Of a DNA stretch of 64,000 bases, positions 29,424 to 37,273 are shown piece after piece. The stretch lies in the NCBI RefSeq assembly GCF_014201115.1, contig NZ_JACHDO010000001.1, forward strand, positions 1,984,001 to 2,048,000, read 5' to 3'. The translations under genes were made by a program, and so were the position numbers. The stretch comes from Nocardiopsis metallicus. Its GTDB lineage: Bacteria; Actinomycetota; Actinomycetes; Streptosporangiales; Streptosporangiaceae. The notes beneath the pieces are model-generated. The model was not told where the DNA came from. It made no database searches and was given only the letters and a program-made list of their open reading frames with translations. Within the stretch, counting starts at the first letter, position 1. Every line of letters begins with the position of its first letter.

Positions 29424-29843
29424 TCAGGGCGGGCCGCCCGGCCCGGCGGTGGTCCGCTCCTGGGGGATGAGCGGGGTCGACGGGTCCTGGGTCTGCTCCT
29501 GTTGGCGCTGTTCGTTGAGTTCCTGCTGGACCTGGAAGGCGTTGGCGACCACGATGCCCGCGGCGAGCACCGCGGCGGCGATCAGGCCGACCACGACCGA
29601 CGGCCACACGTGGTGGCGTCTGCGCCAGTAACGGCTGGACCCGTACAGGATGGCCGCGCGCAGTTGCCTGCGCCGCAGTGCGTCGGCCTGCAGGACGTAG
29701 CGCTCGGTGTGGGGTGTGCTCTGGAAGGCTTCCGGAAGCGGGGTGGGCGGGGGCCCTTCGGGTCGCTCCCCCCGGCCCGCGGGCGGGGGATGCCGGGTCG
29801 GGGGTTGCCCGGTGGCGCCGTAGGCGCCGTACGGCTGGCTCAC
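29424..29843 (-). CDS. Small single-pass membrane protein of the secretion locus
   Basis: 139 residues, no recognised family. Pro-rich N-terminus, a basic region (ALRRRQLRAAILYGSSRYWRRR), one transmembrane helix (VVVGLIAAAVLAAGIVVANA) and a Gln/Glu-rich tail. GTG start overlaps the stop of the upstream WXG100-like gene (GTGA), so it is translated with it. Possibly a membrane partner or adaptor of the secretion machinery; that is inference from position. Confidence 0.75.
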   Translation of the reverse strand: MSQPYGAYGATGQPPTRHPPPAGRGERPEGPPPTPLPEAFQSTPHTERYVLQADALRRRQLRAAILYGSSRYWRRRHHVWPSVVVGLIAAAVLAAGIVVANAFQVQQELNEQRQQEQTQDPSTPLIPQERTTAGPGGPP

Positions 29844-30136
29844 TCGAAGAGGTTGTTCAGGTAACTCTTGGTCTCGCGGTAGCCGTCCACGGTCCCGTCG
29901 ACGGCGTCGATCATCCTCGAGAACCCGCGATTGGTCATCTCGAAGGCGTTGTTGAACTCGGCGGCCCTGGCCTGGAAGGCCTCGTCGCCGCCCTCGAACT
30001 TGGCGACGGTGTCCTTGGTCTGGGCGTCGATCTCCTGCATGATCGCCTGGAAGTAGCCCAGGTACTGGCGCTGGTCGGTGCTCAGCTGCTCGAGCTGGTC
30101 GATGTCCGCGCCGACCTCGTACTTGCTCACGCTCAC
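29840..30136 (-). CDS. WXG100/ESAT-6-like protein (Trp replaced)
   Basis: 98 residues, almost entirely helical, with a hairpin break at KFEGGDEAF where WXG100 proteins carry W-x-G; here Phe takes the Trp position. Size, helix-turn-helix shape and pairing with a second gene of the same kind fit a type VII secretion substrate or its heterodimer partner. The C-terminus (YRETKSYLNNLFE) has a YxxxK-like rather than the classical YxxxD/E signal. GTG start with AGGGGAG upstream. Confidence 0.75.
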   Translation of the reverse strand: MSVSKYEVGADIDQLEQLSTDQRQYLGYFQAIMQEIDAQTKDTVAKFEGGDEAFQARAAEFNNAFEMTNRGFSRMIDAVDGTVDGYRETKSYLNNLFE

Positions 30137-30206
30137 GGCGTGCTCTCCCCTCGGTGCTGTTCCGTGCCGGACCCGGTGCGGGTCCCGGTCAGAGTCCCGT
30201 TCCCGG

Positions 30207-30539
30207 TCAGATCGACCGGTTCAGGAAGGTGAGCTCGGTCTGGGCCTTGGCGAAGTCCTCTTCACTCTGGGCGTCGGCCGCGTTGATCTTCTCCTGGCCG
30301 AGGGTGAGGTTGACGCCGTACTTGTTGCACCAGTCGGTCAGGGCCTTGAACCCCGCGACCAGTTCGGCCTGCCCCTGGCGGTAGGCGCGGAGCGCGTTGC
30401 CCTGGAGTGCCTGACCGTCCTGGTCCAGCACGTCCAACAGGGACTGCATCCGGTCGTTGATGCCCCTGCTCTGCTCGTCGAGGCGGGAACCGCCCTGGGA
30501 CAGGGAATTGCTCTCCTCGCTGCCGACGTTCTGACTCAT
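30207..30539 (-). CDS. WXG100-like protein, partner of the next gene
   Basis: 110 residues, predicted mainly helical. The turn region reads ALQGNALRAY, so the canonical Trp of W-x-G is Leu while the Gly is kept. Helical flanks are typical (QSLLDVLDQDGQ before, ELVAGFKALTDWCNKYG after). It precedes the other WXG100-like gene by 70 bases on the same strand, the usual esx pair arrangement. Confidence 0.75.
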   Translation of the reverse strand: MSQNVGSEESNSLSQGGSRLDEQSRGINDRMQSLLDVLDQDGQALQGNALRAYRQGQAELVAGFKALTDWCNKYGVNLTLGQEKINAADAQSEEDFAKAQTELTFLNRSI

Positions 30540-30899
30540 CCGCCCGTCCTCTCCCCGTTGACCTCCCCTTGCCCCGCGCTACGCCGGTCGCAGAGGCGTG
30601 GTCGCCCTGTGCGGGCCGGGGCCGGGGGGTTCGTTCGCGATCACCGAACAACCCGAACCGGAAAGTAATGAAGTTCCGGGGTGGCTGTCAACGCGAGGGG
30701 GTCCTGGGCAGGGGATGTGACCGAAACAGGACATTCCCAGATCCAAACGGGCTCCGCGTGCGTCCCACAGGTCACCGGCCATCCATGCGCAGGTGTGCGC
30801 GGAACGCTCCGCCGGGGCCTCCGGCCGGATGCGGGTGCCGGGACCAGGGCCGGGCCGCGGGCGCGGGCTGTGGGTCAGGGCAGCGCGTGGGGGCTGTGG
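30540..30899. other. Intergenic region between eccD and the WXG100 pair
   Basis: About 360 bases. It presumably holds the promoter for the WXG100 to pseudokinase run. GC-rich half-repeats are present near 30800-30880. I see no credible small gene. Confidence 0.4.
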
Positions 30900-32246
30900 T
30901 CAGGCTCCGATGCGGATGGTGGTGACCACCTCGTACACGCCCAGCGCCCAGACGGCGGCCACGCACATGGCGGCCACGACCGCGATCTCCACACCGTTGA
31001 GCAGGCGCCGGAGCGAGGCCCGGGGTACGTCGGTCAGGCGCACCGCGCTCAGGGCGGCGACGGCCGCGCACAGCACCAGGGCCACGGCCGGTAGTGCGAC
31101 GAGCGCCCAGGTGTGGGTCAGGGCCGCGGCCGCGCCGGTCGCGCCCAGGCCCACCAGTCCTGCCAGACGCACCGGCAGCACGTGGGAGACGCGGTCGAAC
31201 AGGCGTGAGCGCATCAGCAGCGCCAGCGACACCAGGGCCGCGAGGACCAGGTCGCGGCCGCCGTCCCCGGTGAAGGCCAGCAGGCAGACGGCGAACGCGG
31301 CGGTGACCACCACGCCCAGCAGGGTGCCGAGCAGCACCCGGTCGCTGTTGGCCAGGCTCTCCTCGAACCTCGCGTTCTCGGTCTGTCCGACCTGGCGCAC
31401 CTCGTAGTCCAGGCCGGACAGACCGCCGAGGGCCAGCGCCATCCTGGGCAGCGCGCCGATACCCAGGGCCAGCAGGACCGCCAGGAACCGTACGGCCATG
31501 GGGCCGTCCGCGAACAGCCCGAGGCCCACCAGCAGCACCAGGGAGACGGTGAGCACGCCCAGCCCGGCCAGGTAGGGCAGCAGGAAGTGGGCCAGGGACC
31601 AGCCCCCGGTCGCGGCCGCCAGCGCACCGAAGCAGGCGAACAGCGCCGTGACGATCGGAGATGGCGCCGCGGTGCTCACCGCCGCGACCGCGAGCACCGC
31701 GGTCAGGGCTCCCCAGCCGCAGGCGGCGATCTGGGCGGCGTGGGCCACCCCGGGCAGGGAGCGGTTCCCAGCCAGCCACAGGGCGCCGAGCGCGGTCAGG
31801 AGCCCGAGGAGGCAGACGGCGAGATCGAGCGGCGCGGTGCGGACCAGGGTCATGCCGACCATGAGCGGCAGCGGTCCGAGCGCGGCCAGGACCAGGCCGA
31901 AACCGAAGGTGGTGGAGGGCTTCCAGAGCCACGCCCGTTCGTCGACGCGGTCCTCCACGGTGCCGCGCACGTCGTCCACGAAGGCCGGGCGGTCCGGGGC
32001 GGTCACCCGGTCCAGCAGGAGGACGTCGCCGTCGCGCACCCCGGCGTCGGTCAGGGACCCGCCTGGGGGGACGGGTTTGCCGTCCACCGTGACCAGGTTC
32101 CAGGCCGCGGACTGGAGTCCGTCGTCGGCCGGGGAGCACACCCGCACCACCTGCGGCATCAGCGCCGCCACCGTCACGGTGCCCGGCAGGACCAGGTCGG
32201 CCCACCGGTCCGGACCGGTCACCGTGACCCGGCAGTATCCGCTCAC
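30900..32246 (-). CDS. eccD: Type VII secretion integral membrane protein EccD
   Basis: About 448 residues. An N-terminal ubiquitin-like cytoplasmic domain (CRVTVTGPDRWADLVLPG to DGDVLLLDRV, residues 1-80) is followed by a run of about eleven transmembrane helices, the EccD plan of two domains. EccD forms the channel-lining part of the mycobacterial ESX membrane complex. GTG start with GGGGAG upstream. Divergent from eccC across 222 bases. Neighbouring eccB, eccE and mycP are missing. Confidence 0.92.
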   Translation of the reverse strand: MSGYCRVTVTGPDRWADLVLPGTVTVAALMPQVVRVCSPADDGLQSAAWNLVTVDGKPVPPGGSLTDAGVRDGDVLLLDRVTAPDRPAFVDDVRGTVEDRVDERAWLWKPSTTFGFGLVLAALGPLPLMVGMTLVRTAPLDLAVCLLGLLTALGALWLAGNRSLPGVAHAAQIAACGWGALTAVLAVAAVSTAAPSPIVTALFACFGALAAATGGWSLAHFLLPYLAGLGVLTVSLVLLVGLGLFADGPMAVRFLAVLLALGIGALPRMALALGGLSGLDYEVRQVGQTENARFEESLANSDRVLLGTLLGVVVTAAFAVCLLAFTGDGGRDLVLAALVSLALLMRSRLFDRVSHVLPVRLAGLVGLGATGAAAALTHTWALVALPAVALVLCAAVAALSAVRLTDVPRASLRRLLNGVEIAVVAAMCVAAVWALGVYEVVTTIRIGA

Positions 32247-32468
32247 TCAGGGCTCCCCGCGTTCGACGTCCGTACTTGCTTGTGCGGCGCGCGAGCGTCC
32301 GGGGACGGACGCGAACCGAAGTGCCCGCGCGAGGATCACATCCGGCCGTGGTCCGGTTGTCCACAGGCCCGTGCGCGCCGCTTGTCCGGCACCGCCGGGG
32401 CGCGGGATCATCACCGTAGCAAGAGTGCGTTCGGGGCGTTCCGGGCGCACGGGACAGGAGAGGTGCCC

Positions 32469-35400
32469 GTGACAACGACGCTGGTGCATCGGCCCGCGCG
32501 CAACGCCGTGCCCGACCCCGGCCGGTCGCCCCTGGTCATCGCGACGCCGCCGCAGCTGCCGGAGAACCCTCCCGCGGCCAGCTCCTCGGCGATGATCATC
32601 ATGCCGATCATCACCGGCTCGGGCTCACTGCTGATGACCGTCACCCTGGGCAACCGGCCGTTGTTCGCGGTGGCCGGGGCGATGATCATGCTGGCCAGTG
32701 TCGCGGTCGGCATCGTCATGTTCGTGGCGCAGCGCAACGGTCCCCGCAAGCGCATCCGGGAGCAGCGGGAACGCTACCTGGACTACCTGGACCACCTGCG
32801 TGAGACCGTGCGTGAGGTGGCGGGGCTACAGCGGTCGGCGTCCCTGTTCCGGCACCCGGAGCCGCACCTGTTGGAGGAGACCGCCAGGCTCACCGCCAGA
32901 CGCTGGGAGCGGCGGCCCGGCGACCCGGACTTCCTCGAGCTGCGGATCGGCGAGGGGTCCAGACCGCTGGCCCGACGGCTCAGCCTCAACATCGACCGGA
33001 CCAACCCGCTCATCGTCTACGACCCCGTCTGCCAGGGCATCGCCGAGCAGATCGTCGACCTGTACTCGGAGGTGTCCGAGCAGCCGCTGGTGCTGCGACT
33101 GCGCGAGTGCGGGGTGGTCTCGGTGGTCGGCGACCGGGCCGTCGGCAGACAACTAGCGCGCGCCCTGGCCGCGCAGCTGGTCACCTTCTCCGCCCCCGAT
33201 GACGTGCTGCTGGGGGTGGTGCGGCACCAGCGGCTGACCGAGGAGTGGGACTGGGTCAAGTGGCTCCCCCACAACACCTTCGAGGGCGTCCAGGACGGTC
33301 CGCTGCCCGCACGGCTGGTCGCGGGCAACACCGTGGAGATGACCGAGCTGCTGACCGCGGAGATCGAGCAGCGCACCATCGACATGCAGCGCAGACGGGG
33401 TGCTCCGCCCGGCCCGGGTACGCGGCGGCTGGTGGTGGTCGTCGACGGCGAGTTCCAGGCGACCCTGTCCGGGCTGGCCGCCGAGCCGCCGGTCGCCTCG
33501 CTGGCCGACATCGGCATCCACGTGGTGGTCCTGGTCGGGGACCGCCGGGAGGAGCCCGAACACGTGGACACCCGGCTGTACGTGTCGGCGGACGGCACGC
33601 TGCGGGAGGACCGCGAACCTCGGGCGGCCTCGCCCGGACAGCCCTCGGCGGAGGAGGACGACCCGCCGCTGCGCGGCCGGTCCGACCGGGTCGGCCGGGA
33701 GCTGCTCACCACGCTGGCCCGCACGCTGGCGCCGCTGCGGCTGGCCGCCGGCGACAGCACCGACGCCATGCACGCCACGGTGGGGCTGCCCGAGATCCTG
33801 GGGGTCCCGGACGTCGCCCGGCTGGACACCGGCCGGGCCTGGCGGCCGCGCGGCGCCGGGGACTTCCTACGGGTGCCGATCGGGGTGGGGCCCGAGGCCA
33901 ACACCGTGCTGCTGGACCTGAAGGAGTCCGCGTTCGGCGGGATGGGCCCGCACGGGCTGGTCGTGGGCGCGACCGGTTCGGGCAAGTCGGAGATGCTGCG
34001 CACCCTGGTGGCGTCGCTGGTGATCAACCACCCGCCCGAACAGCTCGCCCTGCTGCTGGTGGACTTCAAGGGCGGTGCCACCTTCGCCGACACCGACCGG
34101 CTGCCGCACAGCGCCGGACTCATCACCAACCTCGCCGACGACGACGGCCTCGTGGAGCGCTTCCGGGAGGCCATGTTCGGTGAGCTGAACCGGCGCCAGC
34201 AGGTCCTCAAGGACGCGGGGAACCTGCCCAACCTGCACGCCTACGAGACGGCGCGGGCGCGGCGGCAGGAGCTGGAGCCGCTCCCCCACCTGCTCGTCAT
34301 CATCGACGAGTTCTCCGAGCTGCTCACCGCGCACCCCGACTTCGCGGAGCTGTTCGTGGCGATCGGCCGGATCGGCCGTTCCATCGGTGTGCACCTGCTG
34401 CTGGCCACCCAGCGGCTGGACTCGGGCAAGATCAAGGGCCTGGAGTCGCACCTGTCCTACCGGATCGGGCTGCGCACCTTCTCCGAGGCCGAGAGCCGCG
34501 AGGCCATCGGTGTCGGCGACGCCTACCACCTGCCGCCCGAGCCGGGTTCGGGTTACCTGAAGGTCGACACGACCGTGTTCGAGCGGTTCAAGGCGGCCAT
34601 GGTCTCCCAGCCCTACGTGCCGCCCGCCCGCGAGAAGGTGGCGGAGGTGCCGCAGATCCTCCCCCTGATCTCCTTCAACGGGCTGGGCTCCCTGGTCCGG
34701 GGTCCCCGGCTGGCGGAGGAGTCCGAAGCCGAGGAGCAGTCGGCCGAGGAGGCACCCACCACCCTGCAGGTGGCGGTGGAGCGGATCGTGGACTCGGGGG
34801 CCGCACCGGTGCGGCCGGTCTGGGTCCCGCCGCTCCCCGACGTCCTCACCCTCGACCAGCTGCTGGACCGGCTGGGCGAGACCCGGACCGGTCCGGACGG
34901 CAGACCGATCGAACCCGCCCCGGAGGAGGTCCGGGCGATCATCGGGCTGGCGGACCTGCCCCGCGAACAGCGCCAGTGCGCCGCCGACCTGGACTTCACC
35001 GGCGGTGAGAGCAACATCGTGATCCTGGGCGGGCCCCAGTCCGGCAAGTCGACCATGGTCCGGACGATGATCTCCAGCCTGGCCTGGCGGTACCCGCCGG
35101 GCCGGGTGGCGGTCTACGCGATCGACTTCGGCGGCGGGTCGCTCGCCCCCTTCGCCGAGCTGCCGCACGTGGCCGGGGTAGCGGGCCGCTCCGAGCTGGA
35201 ACTGGCCCAGCGCATCCTGGCCGACGTGCGCGGCCAGCTGGACCTGCGCGAACAGGTCTTCCAGCAGTCGGGACTCGACTCGCCCGCGGCGCTGCGCCGG
35301 GCCCGGGCCGCGGGGAGACTCCCGGCGGGCACACACGGCGACGTGTTCCTGCTGATCGACGGCTGGGCCGGACTGCGGGAGGCCTTCCCGGACGTGGACG

Positions 35401-36500
35401 ACGTCCTCACCGACATCGTCTCGCGCGGCCCCTCCCTGGGCGTGCACACGGTGCTGACCAGCTCGGCCGCCAACCAGATCCGCACCAAGCTGCAGTCGTT
35501 GTTCGGCGGCCGCTTCGAGCTGCGCCTGACCGACTCCTACGACTCACAGCACGGCCGCAAGGTCGCCGAACGCATGCCCAGGGACGTGCCCGGACGCGGA
35601 CTGCGCTCGGATGAGGCGTTCGTCCAGGTGCCGCTGCCGCGCCTGGACGGGATCGCCGAGGACGCGGACCTGGGCGAGGGGGTGCGCGACGCCCTGAGCC
35701 GGATCGCGGACCGATGGCCCGGCCAGCCGGTGCGCCGGGTGCGGGTGCTGCCGGGCAAGGTCTCCCTGGACAAGCTCCTGCCTCTGGTGCAGGGTTCTGG
35801 GCAGCAGGGCGCCGGGCTGGTCCTCGGCATGGCCGAGAGCGACCTCGGCGCGGCCCTGTACCGTCCGCACGAGGACCCGCACCTGATGGTCTTCGGCGAC
35901 CCGCAGACCGGCAAGAGCACCCTGATCCGGGCGTTGGCCCGGCAGGTGATCCAACGCCCCGCCAGCGAGGTGGGTGTGGTGATGGTCGACTACCGGCGCG
36001 CCCACCTGGGGCTGGTGCCGCAGGAGTACCTGTTGGCCTACAGCACCAGCCCGCAGCAGACCGAGGGGGTCGCCCGCGAACTGGCCGGGCTGGTGCGCCA
36101 GCGCCTGCCCGGACCGGACGTCACCCCCCGGCAGCTGCGCGAACGCAGCTGGTGGGAGGGGCTGGAGGTGTTCGTCTTCGTCGACGACACGGACCTGGTG
36201 GCGGGGCGCAGCAACCCGCTCGCCCCGTTGGCCGACCTGCTCGCCCAGGGTGCCGACCTGGGGCTGCACCTGGTCACCGCCAGACGTACCGGCGGCGCCT
36301 CGCGGTCGATGTTCGAGCCGGTCTCCCAGACACTCACGGACATGGCCACCCCGGGGCTGCTGTTCTCCGGGGACCGGATGGAGGGTCGGCTCGCCAACGG
36401 GGTGGTCTCCCGGCGGCTGCCCCCGGGGCGGGCCCTGCTGGCCCGCCGCGGGCTGCCGCCCGAGCAGGTCCAGGTGGCCTGGACCGACCCGGCGGAGTGA
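32469..36500 (+). CDS. eccC: Type VII secretion ATPase EccC (EccCa-EccCb fusion)
   Basis: About 1,343 residues, full length for a fused EccC. Two N-terminal transmembrane helices (near 40-95) are followed by three FtsK/SpoIIIE-like ATPase domains with Walker A motifs GATGSGKSE (near 500), GGPQSGKST (near 854) and GDPQTGKST (near 1142). Walker B: HLLVIIDEFSELL in domain 1, VFLLIDGWAGL (no Glu) in domain 2, VFVFVDDTDLV in domain 3. It recognises and drives WXG100-type substrates through the membrane. GTG start preceded by AGGAGAGG. The long open frame before it is antisense to eccD. Confidence 0.95.
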   Translation: MTTTLVHRPARNAVPDPGRSPLVIATPPQLPENPPAASSSAMIIMPIITGSGSLLMTVTLGNRPLFAVAGAMIMLASVAVGIVMFVAQRNGPRKRIREQRERYLDYLDHLRETVREVAGLQRSASLFRHPEPHLLEETARLTARRWERRPGDPDFLELRIGEGSRPLARRLSLNIDRTNPLIVYDPVCQGIAEQIVDLYSEVSEQPLVLRLRECGVVSVVGDRAVGRQLARALAAQLVTFSAPDDVLLGVVRHQRLTEEWDWVKWLPHNTFEGVQDGPLPARLVAGNTVEMTELLTAEIEQRTIDMQRRRGAPPGPGTRRLVVVVDGEFQATLSGLAAEPPVASLADIGIHVVVLVGDRREEPEHVDTRLYVSADGTLREDREPRAASPGQPSAEEDDPPLRGRSDRVGRELLTTLARTLAPLRLAAGDSTDAMHATVGLPEILGVPDVARLDTGRAWRPRGAGDFLRVPIGVGPEANTVLLDLKESAFGGMGPHGLVVGATGSGKSEMLRTLVASLVINHPPEQLALLLVDFKGGATFADTDRLPHSAGLITNLADDDGLVERFREAMFGELNRRQQVLKDAGNLPNLHAYETARARRQELEPLPHLLVIIDEFSELLTAHPDFAELFVAIGRIGRSIGVHLLLATQRLDSGKIKGLESHLSYRIGLRTFSEAESREAIGVGDAYHLPPEPGSGYLKVDTTVFERFKAAMVSQPYVPPAREKVAEVPQILPLISFNGLGSLVRGPRLAEESEAEEQSAEEAPTTLQVAVERIVDSGAAPVRPVWVPPLPDVLTLDQLLDRLGETRTGPDGRPIEPAPEEVRAIIGLADLPREQRQCAADLDFTGGESNIVILGGPQSGKSTMVRTMISSLAWRYPPGRVAVYAIDFGGGSLAPFAELPHVAGVAGRSELELAQRILADVRGQLDLREQVFQQSGLDSPAALRRARAAGRLPAGTHGDVFLLIDGWAGLREAFPDVDDVLTDIVSRGPSLGVHTVLTSSAANQIRTKLQSLFGGRFELRLTDSYDSQHGRKVAERMPRDVPGRGLRSDEAFVQVPLPRLDGIAEDADLGEGVRDALSRIADRWPGQPVRRVRVLPGKVSLDKLLPLVQGSGQQGAGLVLGMAESDLGAALYRPHEDPHLMVFGDPQTGKSTLIRALARQVIQRPASEVGVVMVDYRRAHLGLVPQEYLLAYSTSPQQTEGVARELAGLVRQRLPGPDVTPRQLRERSWWEGLEVFVFVDDTDLVAGRSNPLAPLADLLAQGADLGLHLVTARRTGGASRSMFEPVSQTLTDMATPGLLFSGDRMEGRLANGVVSRRLPPGRALLARRGLPPEQVQVAWTDPAE

Positions 36501-36626
36501 CGTACACACGGCGGGGCCCGCCCGGTGATTGATGCTGTGGCGGATCCGCGGCGTTGGGGCCCGGAGAAGCGGAGAGGCTGGCCTGGGAGGGCTTCTTCGG
36601 GTCAGGCTCGGGCTCGGGTAGGGCGT

Positions 36627-36706
36627 CCGGTGTGGGGGCTGGGGTTTCGTTTCTGGGGTTCGGGGTTCCCCGTTTCCCAGAAACGAAACCCCAGACCCCA
36701 CACCGG
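36627..36706. repeat. Long inverted repeat after eccC
   Basis: 31-base arms with one mismatch (36627-36657 and 36676-36706), beginning CCGGTGTGGGGG and containing CTGGGGTTTCGTTTCTGGG, with an 18-base loop that itself folds (CGGGG/CCCCG). It lies between convergent genes and may terminate both, though no T-tract follows. Confidence 0.85.
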
Positions 36707-36775
36707 AATTAACCAACAGCACCGGTGATTCGGCGGGCCCCTGGTCTCATCGCCCAGCGGCGGGGCCGGTGCTGG

Positions 36776-37273
36776 TCACTCCTCGCAGTTGGTGCCGGAG
36801 CTGCTGAACGAGCGCTCGCCCACGGCCCCGGTGACGTCGATACACACCCCGGGGGCCTTGACGTACACGGGTCCGGCGTGCGTGCCCCCTCCGCTGTCCC
36901 AGTCGGGGCCGGTGCCGTCGGAGCGTCGGAGGCCGACGTCGATGTAGGCGCCCCCGGAGCCGTTGCTGACGACCACCGCGCAGTTGTGTCCGGTCACTCC
37001 CTCGTAGAACACGAAGATCCGGCCACCGGGCTCACCTGGGATGGGCTGGGGCCAACCGTCGGCGTTGTTCCGGTAGGCCGGTACATCGGGGCCGGGCTCG
37101 GGGTGACCGCTGGTGCACAGCGCCGCCGGGTCCACCGCCTGGGCGGCGGTGGAGCCCGAGAGCACCAGCCCTGCCGCGACGAGGGTGGCCGCGCTCACCA
37201 GCGCGGCCCATCCGGTCCGACGCGGTCCGCCACGGTGCGCGATCGCCTGCTCCTGCGTACCATTCGCTGCCAT
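36776..37273 (-). CDS. Small secreted protein
   Basis: About 165 residues. A twin-basic N-terminus (HRGGPRRTGW) leads into a hydrophobic signal segment (ALVSAATLVAAGLVLSG) and a likely cleavage site TAAQA-VD. The mature part has four Cys (CTSG, HNCAVV, GVCIDV, TNCEE), suggesting two disulfides, and many Gly/Ser. No family recognised. ATG overlaps the stop of the upstream propeller-FN3 gene (TGATG), with GAGGGAG before it, so the two are co-translated and probably act together at the cell surface. Confidence 0.75.
   Translation of the reverse strand: MAANGTQEQAIAHRGGPRRTGWAALVSAATLVAAGLVLSGSTAAQAVDPAALCTSGHPEPGPDVPAYRNNADGWPQPIPGEPGGRIFVFYEGVTGHNCAVVVSNGSGGAYIDVGLRRSDGTGPDWDSGGGTHAGPVYVKAPGVCIDVTGAVGERSFSSSGTNCEE

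Noticed and set aside
31587..32468. N-terminal extension of eccC over eccD
   Set aside because: Antisense to eccD; the GTG at 32469 has AGGAGAGG upstream and gives the family N-terminus.
35200..35420. EccC ATPase domain 2 as dead because Walker B lacks Glu
   Set aside because: Degenerate second and third ATPase domains are usual in EccC proteins; Walker A is intact, so this is not unusual enough to report.
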